This document shows, in pieces, positions 5,279 to 12,860 of a DNA stretch of 12,883 nt. Position 1 is the first letter of the stretch, and every line of letters begins with the position of its first letter. The translations under genes and the position numbers were made by a program. Source of the stretch: UMGS1958 sp045542415 (GTDB taxonomy: Bacteria; Bacillota; Clostridia; UBA1381); the NCBI GenBank assembly GCA_045542415.1, contig JAZQKZ010000077.1, forward strand, positions 1 through 12,883, given 5' to 3'. The notes beneath the pieces were generated by a model. It made no database searches, was not told the DNA's origin, and saw only the letters and a program-made list of their open reading frames with translations.

Positions 5279-6712
5279 ATGGCGACAAATACTTATGAAA
5301 GTCCGCTTAATTCCCGCTATGCATCCAAGGAAATGCAATATATCTTCTCCCCGGATAAAAAGTTTTCCACATGGAGAAAGCTCTGGATTGCCCTTGCTGA
5401 AAGTGAGCAGGAGCTTGGACTTAACATAACCGATGCACAGATAGCTCAGATGAAAGAGCATATTTATGACATCAATTATGACGTTGCAAAGGAACGTGAA
5501 AAGAAAGTACGTCATGATGTAATGTCACATGTATATGCATTCGGAGTTCAGTGTCCCGATGCGGCAGGTATTATCCATCTTGGTGCTACAAGCTGCTATG
5601 TAGGAGATAATACGGATATAATTATTATGACAGAGGCACTGGAGCTTGTAAAGAAAAAGCTTATCTGCCTTATAAATGAGCTTGCTAAGTTTGCGGATGA
5701 ATATAAGGATTTACCGACTCTTGCATTTACTCATTTCCAGCCGGCACAGCCCACAACGGTGGGTAAGCGTGCAACGCTCTGGCTTGAGGATCTGATGATG
5801 GACCTTGAGGACGTAGAGCATCAGCTTTCAAAGGCAAAGCTTTTGGGCTGTAAGGGTACAACAGGTACTCAGGCAAGCTTTATGGAGCTTTTTGAGGGTG
5901 ACCATGAGAAGTGTAAGGAGCTTGATAAAAAGATAGCTGAAAAAATGGGTTATGGTTCATCATTCCCGGTAAGCGGTCAGACATATCCGAGAAAGCTCGA
6001 TTCACAGATGCTTAACGTTTTAAGTGCAATCGCACAGAGTGCATATAAGTTCTCAAACGATATCCGTTTACTACAGCACTTAAAGGAGATTGAGGAGCCG
6101 TTTGAAAAATCACAGATTGGCTCATCGGCAATGGCATACAAGCGTAACCCCATGCGAAGCGAGCGAATCGGCTCACTTGCACGCTACGTTATAGTAGATG
6201 CCTTAAATCCGGCAATCACCGCATCAACACAGTGGTTCGAGAGAACTCTTGACGACAGTGCAAACAAGCGAATTTCAATTCCGGAAGCATTTTTAGCGGT
6301 TGATGCAATATTGAGCCTGTATATAAATGTAGTTGACGGACTGGTTGTGTATGACAAGGTAATTTACCGTCATTTCATGAGCGAGATTCCGTTTATGGCT
6401 ACGGAAAATATAATGATGGATGCAGTAAAGAAAGGCGGTAACCGCCAGGAATTGCATGAGCGAATCCGTCAGCACTCAATGGAGGCAGGAAAAACCGTCA
6501 AGGTTGAGGGTAAGGAAAACAACCTTGCCGAGCTGATTGCGGCTGATGAATCGTTTGGGCTTACGGTTGAGGAAATCACCTCACATTTTGAGCCGAAGAA
6601 TTTCGTAGGCAGAGCACCGGAGCAGGTTACGGACTTCCTTACGGAGTGCGTATATCCGGCGATTGAAAAGTATAAGGATTTACTCGGCGTTGAGGTAGAA
6701 ATCAACGTTTAA
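5279..6712 (+). CDS. purB: Adenylosuccinate lyase, long (animal-like) type
   Basis: 477 residues. It removes fumarate from SAICAR (to AICAR) and from adenylosuccinate (to AMP), in the cytosol as a tetramer. Visible motifs: RHDVMSHV (78-85, His79), HLGATSCYVGDNTD (100-113), FTHFQPAQPTTVGKR (150-164, His152 as general acid/base candidate), KGTTGTQASF (192-201) and the fumarase/lyase signature GSSAMAYKRNPMRSER (281-296) with its catalytic serine loop. The N-terminus (YESPLNSRYASKEM), the ATSCYVGDNTD stretch and QWFERTLDDSANKRI follow human ADSL much more closely than the B. subtilis-type PurB of about 430 residues. AAAGGAG lies nine bases before the ATG. It is followed 46 bp later by purA in the same operon. 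No missing residue seen. Confidence 0.96.
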   Translation: MATNTYESPLNSRYASKEMQYIFSPDKKFSTWRKLWIALAESEQELGLNITDAQIAQMKEHIYDINYDVAKEREKKVRHDVMSHVYAFGVQCPDAAGIIHLGATSCYVGDNTDIIIMTEALELVKKKLICLINELAKFADEYKDLPTLAFTHFQPAQPTTVGKRATLWLEDLMMDLEDVEHQLSKAKLLGCKGTTGTQASFMELFEGDHEKCKELDKKIAEKMGYGSSFPVSGQTYPRKLDSQMLNVLSAIAQSAYKFSNDIRLLQHLKEIEEPFEKSQIGSSAMAYKRNPMRSERIGSLARYVIVDALNPAITASTQWFERTLDDSANKRISIPEAFLAVDAILSLYINVVDGLVVYDKVIYRHFMSEIPFMATENIMMDAVKKGGNRQELHERIRQHSMEAGKTVKVEGKENNLAELIAADESFGLTVEEITSHFEPKNFVGRAPEQVTDFLTECVYPAIEKYKDLLGVEVEINV

Positions 6713-6758
6713 TGACGAGATACAGACTAAGATATAAACTCACAGGAGGTTTTTAATT

Positions 6759-8033
6759 ATGGTAAAAGCAGTAGTAGGCGCTTGTTGGGGCGACGAGGGT
6801 AAGGGTAAAATTACCGACATGCTTGCAGGCGATGCAGATATAGTTATCCGTTATCAGGGCGGTGCAAATGCAGGTCACACAATTGTAAACGAGTACGGAA
6901 AGTTTGCACTTCACATTCTTCCCTCAGGCTCGTTCAATTCAAATGTAATCAACATGATAGGCAACGGCGTTGCACTTGATATCCCGTCACTCTTCAAGGA
7001 GGTAAAGGAGATTGTATCAAGAGGTGTACCGGCTCCGAAGCTTGTTATTTCAAACAGAACACAGGTATTGATGCCCTATCACAAGCTCTTTGACACATAC
7101 GAGGAGGAAAGATTAAGCGAGCGTCAGTTCGGTTCAACAAAGTCGGGTATTGCTCCGTTCTTCTCAGATAAGTACTCAAAGATTGGTTTCCAGGTATGGG
7201 AGCTTTTCGGCGAGGAGGAGTTAAGAGAGAAGATAAAGAACATCGTAGAGGTTAAAAATCTTCTTTTAGAGCATGTATATCACAAGCCGCTTCTCGATGT
7301 GGATGAGATATACAATACATGTAAGGAATATGCAGAGATTGTACGTCCGTATGTGATTGATACAGTTCCGTTCATGCACGAGGCAATAAAGAGCGGAAAG
7401 AATATCCTTTTAGAGGGTCAGCTCGGCTCATTAAAGGATCCGGATTTCGGTATTTATCCGTTCACAACATCATCATCACCGTTAGCAGGCTACGGCTCAA
7501 TCGGTGCATGTATTCCGCCGTATGAAATCAAGGAAATCATCACAGTTGTAAAGGCATATTCATCAGCAGTTGGTGCAGGTGCATTCGTATCAGAGATATT
7601 TGGTGAAGAGGCTGACGAGTTAAGACGTCGCGGCGGCGATGGCGGTGAGTACGGTGCAACAACAGGCCGTCCGAGAAGAATGGGCTGGTTTGACTGTGTG
7701 GCATCACGCTACGGCTGTAGAGTACAGGGTGCAACAGCAGTTGCATTTACAGTACTTGATGTACTCGGTTATCTTGACGAGATTCCGGTATGTGTAGGCT
7801 ACGAAGTAAACGGCGAAGTATTAAGAGACTTCCCGACAACTGATTTATTAAATATTGCAAAGCCGGTATTAAAGGTATTACCGGGTTGGAAGTGCGATAT
7901 TCGCGGCATCAAGAAGTACGAGGATTTACCGGAGAACTGCCGAAATTATATCGAGTTCATTGAAAAGGAGCTTGAGGTTCCGATTACAATCGTTTCAAAC
8001 GGTCCGGCAAGAGAAGATATTATAATGAAATAA
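6759..8033 (+). CDS. purA: Adenylosuccinate synthetase, divergent subfamily
   Basis: 424 residues, close to the usual 430. It joins IMP and aspartate, with GTP, to form adenylosuccinate, the substrate of the neighbouring PurB. The P-loop GACWGDEGKGKITD (7-20, catalytic Asp12), NAGHT (37-41, His40), TTGRPRRMGWFD (301-312) and the C-terminal VSNGP (412-416) are in place. Three family motifs are altered: the usual GTTxxGIGP becomes GSTKSGIAP (125-133), the IMP-contacting EGAQG becomes EGQLG (219-223), and the guanine-contacting TKLD becomes TVLD (331-334). I recall a clostridial/Thermotoga-like branch with the same changes, so this is probably a real, active subfamily rather than decay. AGGAGGT lies nine bases before the ATG. 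It is co-transcribed with purB and closed by the terminator at 8041. Confidence 0.95.
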   Translation: MVKAVVGACWGDEGKGKITDMLAGDADIVIRYQGGANAGHTIVNEYGKFALHILPSGSFNSNVINMIGNGVALDIPSLFKEVKEIVSRGVPAPKLVISNRTQVLMPYHKLFDTYEEERLSERQFGSTKSGIAPFFSDKYSKIGFQVWELFGEEELREKIKNIVEVKNLLLEHVYHKPLLDVDEIYNTCKEYAEIVRPYVIDTVPFMHEAIKSGKNILLEGQLGSLKDPDFGIYPFTTSSSPLAGYGSIGACIPPYEIKEIITVVKAYSSAVGAGAFVSEIFGEEADELRRRGGDGGEYGATTGRPRRMGWFDCVASRYGCRVQGATAVAFTVLDVLGYLDEIPVCVGYEVNGEVLRDFPTTDLLNIAKPVLKVLPGWKCDIRGIKKYEDLPENCRNYIEFIEKELEVPITIVSNGPAREDIIMK

Positions 8034-8040
8034 GCTTTAA

Positions 8041-8065
8041 GGGAGGTACATGCACCTCCCTTTTT
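8041..8065 (+). terminator. Rho-independent terminator of purBA
   Basis: A perfect 7-bp stem GGGAGGT / ACCTCCC (8041-8047, 8054-8060) with a 6-nt loop is followed by TTTTT (8061-8065), eight bases after the purA stop codon. Confidence 0.93.
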
Positions 8066-8149
8066 GTGTGGGATATTAGTGTCACTCCCGCCGATACCAC
8101 AAAAATCCACGCATATTTACGGCAAATTAAACAAAATCCGGGATTGCTC

Positions 8150-8178
8150 TTGCAATGGACGGTGGGATATGATATAAT
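8150..8178 (+). promoter_or_regulatory. Promoter of yebC
   Basis: TTGCAA (8150-8155), a 17-bp spacer, then TATAAT (8173-8178) preceded by TGA (extended -10). The start would be near 8185, about 34 nt ahead of the yebC ATG. Confidence 0.8.
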
Positions 8179-8218
8179 TAATATATGTGAGTAAAAATAA
8201 TGTAAGGAGACTAAAATA

Positions 8219-8956
8219 ATGTCAGGACATAATAAATGGAGTACAATTAAGCGTAAAAAAGGTGCTAATGACGCACAGAGAGCTAAGATTTTCACAAAGA
8301 TTGCAAGAGAGATTATCGTTGCAGTAAAGTCAGGCGGTCCCGATCCGGCTAATAACTCAAGCCTCAAGGATGCAATCGCAAAGGCACGCAGTGCCAACAT
8401 GCCTAACGATAATATCAATCGTACAATCAAAAAGGCTGCCGGCTCAGGTGACGGTGATAACTACGAGAGCATCACATACGAGGGCTACGGTCCGAGCGGT
8501 GTAGCTGTAATTGTTGAAACTCTTACAGATAACAGAAACAGAACAGCGGCAGACGTGAGAGCTGCTTTCTCAAAGTACGGCGGCAACCTTGGTCAGGTAG
8601 GCTGTGTAAGCTTCATGTTCGATAAGAAGGGTGTAATTGTTATCGAGGACGAGGACGGCGAGCTTGACGAGGAAGAGGTAACAATGGACGTGCTTGAAGC
8701 CGGTGCAGACGATGTAAGCATTGAGGACGGTATTATTGAAATCACAACAGACCCCGATGCATTGGGTGAGGTTCGTGATGCACTTGAAGCTAAATATACT
8801 CTTGCATCAGCCGAGGTAAGCCAGATAGCACAGACCTTAACAGAGCTTACAGACCCCGACCACATCAAGAACATGAACAAGCTTCTTGAAGTGCTTGAGG
8901 ACAACGATGATGTACAGAATGTGTATCATTCATGGGATGCCCCTGACGAGGACTAA
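8219..8956 (+). CDS. yebC: YebC/PmpR (TACO1) family protein
   Basis: 245 residues, the normal length for this three-domain family. The N-terminus MSGHNKWSTIKRKKGANDAQRAKIF is the family hallmark, followed by KARSANMPNDNI (55-66), EGYGPSGVA (87-95) and NRNRTAADVRAAFSKYGGNL (105-124). Domains II and III include a very acidic insertion (EDEDGELDEEE, about 142-152). YebC proteins have long been called transcription regulators; recent work points to a role in translation, relieving ribosomes stalled at proline-rich stretches, and mitochondrial TACO1 is a translation factor. Cytosolic. AAGGAG lies about ten bases before the ATG, and the gene has its own promoter. Its TAA stop is also the left end of a palindromic element, so the final codons may have been set by an insertion, though the length looks normal. 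Confidence 0.96.
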   Translation: MSGHNKWSTIKRKKGANDAQRAKIFTKIAREIIVAVKSGGPDPANNSSLKDAIAKARSANMPNDNINRTIKKAAGSGDGDNYESITYEGYGPSGVAVIVETLTDNRNRTAADVRAAFSKYGGNLGQVGCVSFMFDKKGVIVIEDEDGELDEEEVTMDVLEAGADDVSIEDGIIEITTDPDALGEVRDALEAKYTLASAEVSQIAQTLTELTDPDHIKNMNKLLEVLEDNDDVQNVYHSWDAPDED

Positions 8957-9058
8957 TGGAAAAATAAGCTGCGCATCTCACCATTTTTCAGACCTTGACG
9001 TACCGACGTACGCCTGCGGTCTTCAAAACGGCAATCTGCTTGCTTCTTTTTCCATTAG
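8953..9058. repeat. 106-bp palindromic (MITE/REP-like) element at the yebC stop codon
   Basis: The termini are inverted copies: CTAATGGAAAAATAAGC (8953-8969) against the reverse complement of 9042-9058, with 16 of 17 positions matching and the outer 12 perfect. Inside, imperfect pairing continues; around the centre CATTTTTCAGACC (8980-8992) pairs loosely with GGTCTTCAAAACG (9018-9030), and the apex holds two ACGTAC copies (8998-9003, 9008-9013). The TAA of yebC (8954-8956) is part of the left terminus. No coding function is seen. It could be a non-autonomous transposon remnant or a long hairpin acting as transcript end or stabiliser. The sequence 9059-9163 beyond it shows no gene. Confidence 0.8.
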
Positions 9059-9163
9059 AGCAAGCCGCGACACATCTTGCCCCTTTTGGGACTCGAAGTA
9101 TAAGCATACGTTATCGCCGGGGTTCTATTGAGGCGGTTATTAGTTTCGGTCAGGAGTAATGAA

Positions 9164-9469
9164 ATGAAGAAAAAAATATTAACGCTCCTTGAAAGGAGCA
9201 TACCGCAGCTTGTATTCGCACTTTTAAGCGGACTTGCGTATTTTGCGGTTATATATGATATGATTATAGTTCAGTCGCAGGTCGGCGGAGGACTTATTGT
9301 GTTCTTCTTCTGCCCCGCTATTGTCTGCGGTACGGCGTTGGTGTTGATTAAGCTTTTTAAGCAATGCCGTGAAAATGAAAAGGAAAATACAATAGTGACT
9401 GTTTTCTCTCTGCACGTTCTGCTGATGATTATTGCGGCGGCTATGACTGCAGCGGCGATTATGAGATGA
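9164..9469 (+). CDS. Small three-helix membrane protein, unknown function
   Basis: 101 residues, not recognised. A basic N-terminus (MKKK) is followed by three hydrophobic spans at about 14-36 (containing LVFALLSGLAYFAVIYDMII), 43-66 (GLIVFFFCPAIVCGTALVLI) and 77-100 (alanine- and methionine-rich), with a charged loop KQCRENEKEN (66-75) between the second and third. No enzymatic motif is visible. I chose the ATG at 9164 because AGGAG lies seven bases upstream; a longer frame from 9128 has no ribosome binding site. No convincing promoter lies directly ahead, so it may depend on read-through from yebC across the palindromic element. It could be a small transporter accessory or an orphan membrane protein. 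Confidence 0.75.
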   Translation: MKKKILTLLERSIPQLVFALLSGLAYFAVIYDMIIVQSQVGGGLIVFFFCPAIVCGTALVLIKLFKQCRENEKENTIVTVFSLHVLLMIIAAAMTAAAIMR

Positions 9470-9471
9470 TT

Positions 9472-9501
9472 AAAGGGGATGTTTTTGAAACATCCCCTTT
9501 T
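9472..9501. terminator. Bidirectional hairpin terminator
   Basis: A perfect 13-bp stem AAAGGGGATGTTT / AAACATCCCCTTT (9472-9484, 9488-9500) with a 3-nt loop lies between two converging genes, three bases after one stop codon and six bases from the other. The T runs are short (four on the plus strand, three on the minus), but stem quality and position make it the shared terminator. Confidence 0.88.
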
Positions 9502-9505
9502 CTGT

Positions 9506-10282
9506 TTACATAAATGTAAATATATCCTTATTTTCCGATCTGACGCTTTTAATTCCTGTATTTGCAATCGCCTTTTCAAACAGCTCCAATACGTTTATTT
9601 CCGTACCGTAATGTCCGGCATCGATTATATTTATTCCTATGTTCACATTGTCTATTGTATCGTGATACTTCATATCACCGGTAATTACTGCCTGTGCGCC
9701 TTTGGCATATGCAAGCGGAATAATCTCGCTGCAGCTTCCTCCTGCAACTGCTATTCTTTTAACCGCTGTATCAGGATTACCTGCGAGTCTTACTCCGTTA
9801 ATGCCCAATACTTGCTTTGTGTATGCACAAAGCTCCCTGATACTCATTTGCGCCTTGAGATTTCCTATTCTACCCAAGCCGCATGCAGGATTTACGGGAT
9901 TTTCTTCAAGTATCTCAACGTCCTGAAGCTCAAACAGCTCTGCAAGCTTATCGTTTATACCGCCCTGTGTCACATCCATATTGGTATGTGCCGCAATAAG
10001 CGAAATCCCGTGCTTCATCATCAGTTCAATCATTCTGCCTGTGTCATTGTCAGTAAGTATTCTTTTCACAGGCGAGAAGAATACGGGATGATGTGAAAGA
10101 ATCAGGTCACAGCCGTTATCAATTGCTTCTCTTACGACTGATGCATCTGTGTCAAGCGTAATAAGAACCTTGCTCACATCATTTTCCATATTGCCCACAA
10201 GCAGTCCGACATTATCCCATGAATAAGCAAGTCCAAACGGAGCATATTCATTTACTGCGTTATATATATCCTTTACTTTCAT
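9506..10282 (-). CDS. Nif3-like dinuclear metal centre protein
   Basis: 258 residues, the short Nif3/YbgI form without the inserted PII-like domain found in longer homologues such as B. subtilis YqfO. Family metal ligands are visible: LSHHPVFF (62-69, His64/His65), AAHTNMD (97-103, His99, Asp103), GDMKYHD (202-208) and DAGHYGTE (221-228, His224, Glu228). The start WDNVGLLVG (22-30) is also typical. Members form toroidal hexamers binding two metal ions; the substrate is not settled, although a GTP cyclohydrolase-like activity has been proposed for some. The frame is open 38 codons further upstream, but I start at 10282 because AAGGAG lies seven bases ahead and overlaps the stop of the methyltransferase gene, which points to translational coupling. 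In many Firmicutes this gene pairs with an rRNA or tRNA methyltransferase, as here. Confidence 0.93.
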   Translation of the reverse strand: MKVKDIYNAVNEYAPFGLAYSWDNVGLLVGNMENDVSKVLITLDTDASVVREAIDNGCDLILSHHPVFFSPVKRILTDNDTGRMIELMMKHGISLIAAHTNMDVTQGGINDKLAELFELQDVEILEENPVNPACGLGRIGNLKAQMSIRELCAYTKQVLGINGVRLAGNPDTAVKRIAVAGGSCSEIIPLAYAKGAQAVITGDMKYHDTIDNVNIGINIIDAGHYGTEINVLELFEKAIANTGIKSVRSENKDIFTFM

Positions 10283-10293
10283 TGTATTCTCCT

Positions 10294-11670
10294 TTATATT
10301 TTCAGTCTCCTCAGTCCCTTGGGGTAATGGTTCTTCAGCATTCCGCCGCTTGCCTTGCCCCAGCCGAGCGTGTATCCGCCTACGCATACTACACACCAGC
10401 CGTTCCTATTACACGGAATAACCTCGCCGTGCAGATACCGGTACAGTGCTTCGTCATCAAGCGTGAGATTTACATTTCTTACTTCATCACATTTGAGTGC
10501 AAGAGCAAGTGCGTGTGACGGCTCAAATCTGTTCTTTTTTATTACTCCAAGCTGTAGCCCGCAGCGTACAACCCTGATTCCGTCAATATCAATATCAACG
10601 GGCTTTAAGTACAGGTTTTCGCCAAACAGCACGAAAGTGCCGTTAAGGGTAATGTTTAAAACATCCTTTTCAAAATCCCGATAAAGCCTTATTGCAGCAT
10701 CAAGTGCAGAGGTATCAATACGCTTGGTACCTTTCTTCTTCTTTTTCTCGGTCGGTGCTTCATCTGTGAATGGCTTTTTAAACAGTGCAACAAAGTGCCC
10801 CTCGCCCTTTTGCTTATGCGGAAAAATACGGCGAGTGAGAGACATATCATAATCCGATTCGCTCCATTCGCTTCTGCCCTCACAAAGCATTGCAAGTGCG
10901 GGCATTTCACAGATTTCCATTCCCATATCCATAAGATACGCCGCTATTTTTTCGTTCTCCTCGGGAGCAAACGTGCAGGTTGAATATACTAACATGCCAC
11001 CCGGTTTAAGCATCTTTATGGCTGAGTCGAGAATATTTTTTTGTCTTGCTCTGCATGAAACGGTATGCTCAACGCTCCACTCTGTCACAGCCTGCGGTTC
11101 TTTGCGGAACATTCCCTCACCGCTGCACGGTGCATCTACTATGATTTTGTCGAAAAATGACGGATATTTTTTTGCCAGTGCATCGGGTGATTCATTAGTG
11201 ACTATAGCATTAGTCAACCCCATGCGTTCAATGTTTTCCGATAAAATATCCGCACGGCTTTTGACTATTTCGTTTGAAACGAGCAAGCCTGTATTATTAA
11301 GCCTTGCACCTGCCTGCGTAGATTTTCCGCCGGGTGCGGCACACAGGTCGAGGACAAAATCACCCTCGTTTATCGGCAAGCCCTCGGCGGCACACATTGC
11401 GGACGGCTCCTGAAAATAGAAGAGACCTGCCATATGGTACGGGTGATTTCCCGAAATAAGAGACTTGTCAGCATAGAAGCCATTTTCGCACCACGCCACT
11501 TTTTCAAGCTCGCCAAATTCAGCCTTTATTGCATCTGCACAGCCCTGTCGCAGTGTGTTTAAGCGTATTCCCGAATAAATCGGTGAATTTTCAAAGGCAT
11601 TTAAAAACTCATCATATTCATCGCCGAGCATGGCTTTTGTTCTGTCCGTAAAATCCTTTGGCAGCTTCAT
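10294..11670 (-). CDS. rsmF: RsmF/NOL1-NOP2-Sun type rRNA (cytosine-C5) methyltransferase
   Basis: 458 residues. The SAM-dependent catalytic domain (about 1-250) shows motif I LDLCAAPGGKSTQAG (107-121), motif IV VDAPCSGEGMFRK (178-190, Cys182) and motif VI VYSTCTFAPEENE (228-240, catalytic Cys232). The two cysteines and the GEGMFRK string mark the RsmF (YebU) branch, which makes m5C in 16S rRNA, over RsmB. The C-terminal 200 residues fit the ferredoxin-like and PUA-like RNA-binding part of that branch (YLKPVDIDIDGIRVVRCGLQ, ending GWGKASGGMLKNHYPKGLRR). A lysine-rich linker EKKKKKGTKR lies between. Its ATG overlaps the mscS stop by 4 bp (ATGA), and it is followed 11 bp later by the Nif3 gene. 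The exact target cytosine cannot be read from sequence. Confidence 0.9.
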   Translation of the reverse strand: MKLPKDFTDRTKAMLGDEYDEFLNAFENSPIYSGIRLNTLRQGCADAIKAEFGELEKVAWCENGFYADKSLISGNHPYHMAGLFYFQEPSAMCAAEGLPINEGDFVLDLCAAPGGKSTQAGARLNNTGLLVSNEIVKSRADILSENIERMGLTNAIVTNESPDALAKKYPSFFDKIIVDAPCSGEGMFRKEPQAVTEWSVEHTVSCRARQKNILDSAIKMLKPGGMLVYSTCTFAPEENEKIAAYLMDMGMEICEMPALAMLCEGRSEWSESDYDMSLTRRIFPHKQKGEGHFVALFKKPFTDEAPTEKKKKKGTKRIDTSALDAAIRLYRDFEKDVLNITLNGTFVLFGENLYLKPVDIDIDGIRVVRCGLQLGVIKKNRFEPSHALALALKCDEVRNVNLTLDDEALYRYLHGEVIPCNRNGWCVVCVGGYTLGWGKASGGMLKNHYPKGLRRLKI

Positions 11671-12473
11671 TTATTTTCCCCTTTTGTACCCTCAGGCATA
11701 AGTATGCCGTTATTGTCAAACGCAAGCTTTATTTCCCTTAAAACCTCACGCCGGGCATCGAACTGATTTTCCGGCGTACAGTATGCAATTACCGAAATTT
11801 GTACCGAAAAATCGGTCATTGCACTCACGCCCAGAAGCTTGGGCGGCATAGTCATAAGCTCAGAGCGTTCATATACCTCAGCTATTGTTTTTTCGATAAG
11901 TGCAAGAGCAGAAGCGGTGTCCTGCCTGTATGAAACGAAAATCGGGATAACAAGGCTTTTGTCGTTTTGTGAATGATTGATTATTCTTGTCATATTACCG
12001 TTAGGGATAATAAGCCTGTCGCCCTCTGCATTTTTAACTATTGTTGTACGGATTGTAATTTTTTCAACCGTACCCATAAAGGAATCGACAGTCACAACAT
12101 CGCCTATTTTATATTGGTCCTCAAGTAATATGAAAAATCCGCTGATTGAGTCCTTTATAAAGCTTTGTGCGCCCAGTGAGGCGGCGATACCGACAACTCC
12201 GGTTGCAGTAATGATTGATGATGCACTGACGTTAAAGAAAACCTGCAAAAGATATACGGCAACGAAGAAATATAAAAGCACGGCAAGGAGTGTGCGGATT
12301 ATTCCGAAATGTGTTTTGACACGGGTTTTCATTGCGATATCCCTTGATGTAAGCTTAGAAACCGAGTGTTTTAAGAGCTTGCCGAGAACTATGCGGTCAA
12401 TGAGCAGAGCAAGAATAACGGCAAGTACTGCATGGAAGTATTTTGATTTTAATATAGGTATGATAAATTCCAT
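11667..12473 (-). CDS. mscS: MscS-family small-conductance mechanosensitive channel
   Basis: 268 residues, near the 286 of E. coli MscS. Three hydrophobic spans are seen at about 12-30, 57-79 and 84-105. The third is the family pore helix, alanine/glycine-rich (GVVGIAASLGAQSFIKD, 92-108), leading into SGFFILLEDQYKIGD (111-125) and the beta domain with VDSFMGTVEKITIRTT (129-144) and IPNGNM (156-161). A cytoplasmic alpha/beta domain follows. It opens under membrane tension to release solutes on osmotic downshift. The frame extends 14 codons further up, but AGGAGG sits six bases ahead of the ATG at 12473, which I take as the start. First gene of a mscS-rsmF-nif3 operon. I see no convincing promoter in the repeat-rich DNA upstream. 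Confidence 0.94.
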   Translation of the reverse strand: MEFIIPILKSKYFHAVLAVILALLIDRIVLGKLLKHSVSKLTSRDIAMKTRVKTHFGIIRTLLAVLLYFFVAVYLLQVFFNVSASSIITATGVVGIAASLGAQSFIKDSISGFFILLEDQYKIGDVVTVDSFMGTVEKITIRTTIVKNAEGDRLIIPNGNMTRIINHSQNDKSLVIPIFVSYRQDTASALALIEKTIAEVYERSELMTMPPKLLGVSAMTDFSVQISVIAYCTPENQFDARREVLREIKLAFDNNGILMPEGTKGENK

Positions 12474-12507
12474 TGATTCCTCCTGTAAATTGTGGTTTAT
12501 CGGTCTT

Positions 12508-12630
12508 GTTAGCACTTGTTATTGCGACGCTGTGGGGCTTTGCCCCTCGATGCTTTTATATGATTGCTTATTTTGTTATACCCCAGTTCATTTTCTGTCC
12601 GCAGCAACAGAAAACGAACCAAAAGAATGC
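12508..12630 (-). repeat. Interspersed intergenic repeat, right copy (inverted)
   Basis: Reverse complement of the left-end repeat. The end GTTAGCACTTGT (12508-12519), hairpin GGGGC-TTT-GCCCC (12534-12546), TACCCC block (12579-12584) and hairpin TTTTCTGT / ACAGAAAA (12591-12598, 12607-12614) correspond in order and spacing to those at 1-120. The outer two stem positions differ between copies but still allow pairing. It lies directly upstream of mscS and may hold its promoter or 5' leader, though I could not identify one. Confidence 0.75.
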
Positions 12631-12860
12631 TGTTTAAGGCTTTCCTCCTTAAAAATCCCCCTTATCAAGCGTCTCGGCAGCCAAAGGCTGCAATTGAAAT
12701 GTGTCGGTGTAAATTTGCTTGTTTTTTTTGAATAAGCTTTGCCTTTTAATTCAAAAGAGTACCTACGTCAGCAAATGGTTTAGCCTCGTTTTAATTGATT
12801 GAATCTTTTGGTAAAGCGCAGCGGGAGATTTTAAAGAGGGAGGGGCGTCCCCTCTTTAAC
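12631..12860. other. Non-coding, hairpin-rich intergenic DNA
   Basis: No gene seen. Three stems stand out: TTTAAGG / CCTTAAA (12633-12639, 12647-12653), GCAGCC-AAA-GGCTGC (12677-12691) and TTAAAGAGGG / CCCTCTTTAA (12831-12840, 12850-12859). A T8 run occurs at 12722-12729. The stems may be parts of a larger composite repeat joining the inverted copy at 12508-12630 and the forward copy starting near 12859. Confidence 0.55.

Noticed and set aside
9059..9163. tRNA-like or coding signal between the palindromic element and the membrane gene
   Set aside because: GGGGTTCTATT recalls a T arm but no cloverleaf can be drawn, and no ORF with a ribosome binding site is present.
9479..10096. Plus-strand frame of about 205 codons opposite the Nif3 gene
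   Set aside because: Cysteine- and tyrosine-rich shadow of a conserved gene whose metal-ligand motifs are on the minus strand.
10283..10396. N-terminal extension of the Nif3 protein by 38 codons
   Set aside because: It overlaps the methyltransferase C-terminus, has no ribosome binding site and does not fit the family; the ATG at 10282 has AAGGAG.
12474..12515. Start of MscS 14 codons further upstream
   Set aside because: The AGGAGG at about 12479-12484 would lie inside the coding region, and the extra residues are polar and unlike the family.
11977..12735. Long plus-strand frame of about 250 codons opposite mscS
   Set aside because: It lies antisense to a clear MscS coding region and runs on into repeat DNA; composition is low-complexity and no ribosome binding site precedes it.
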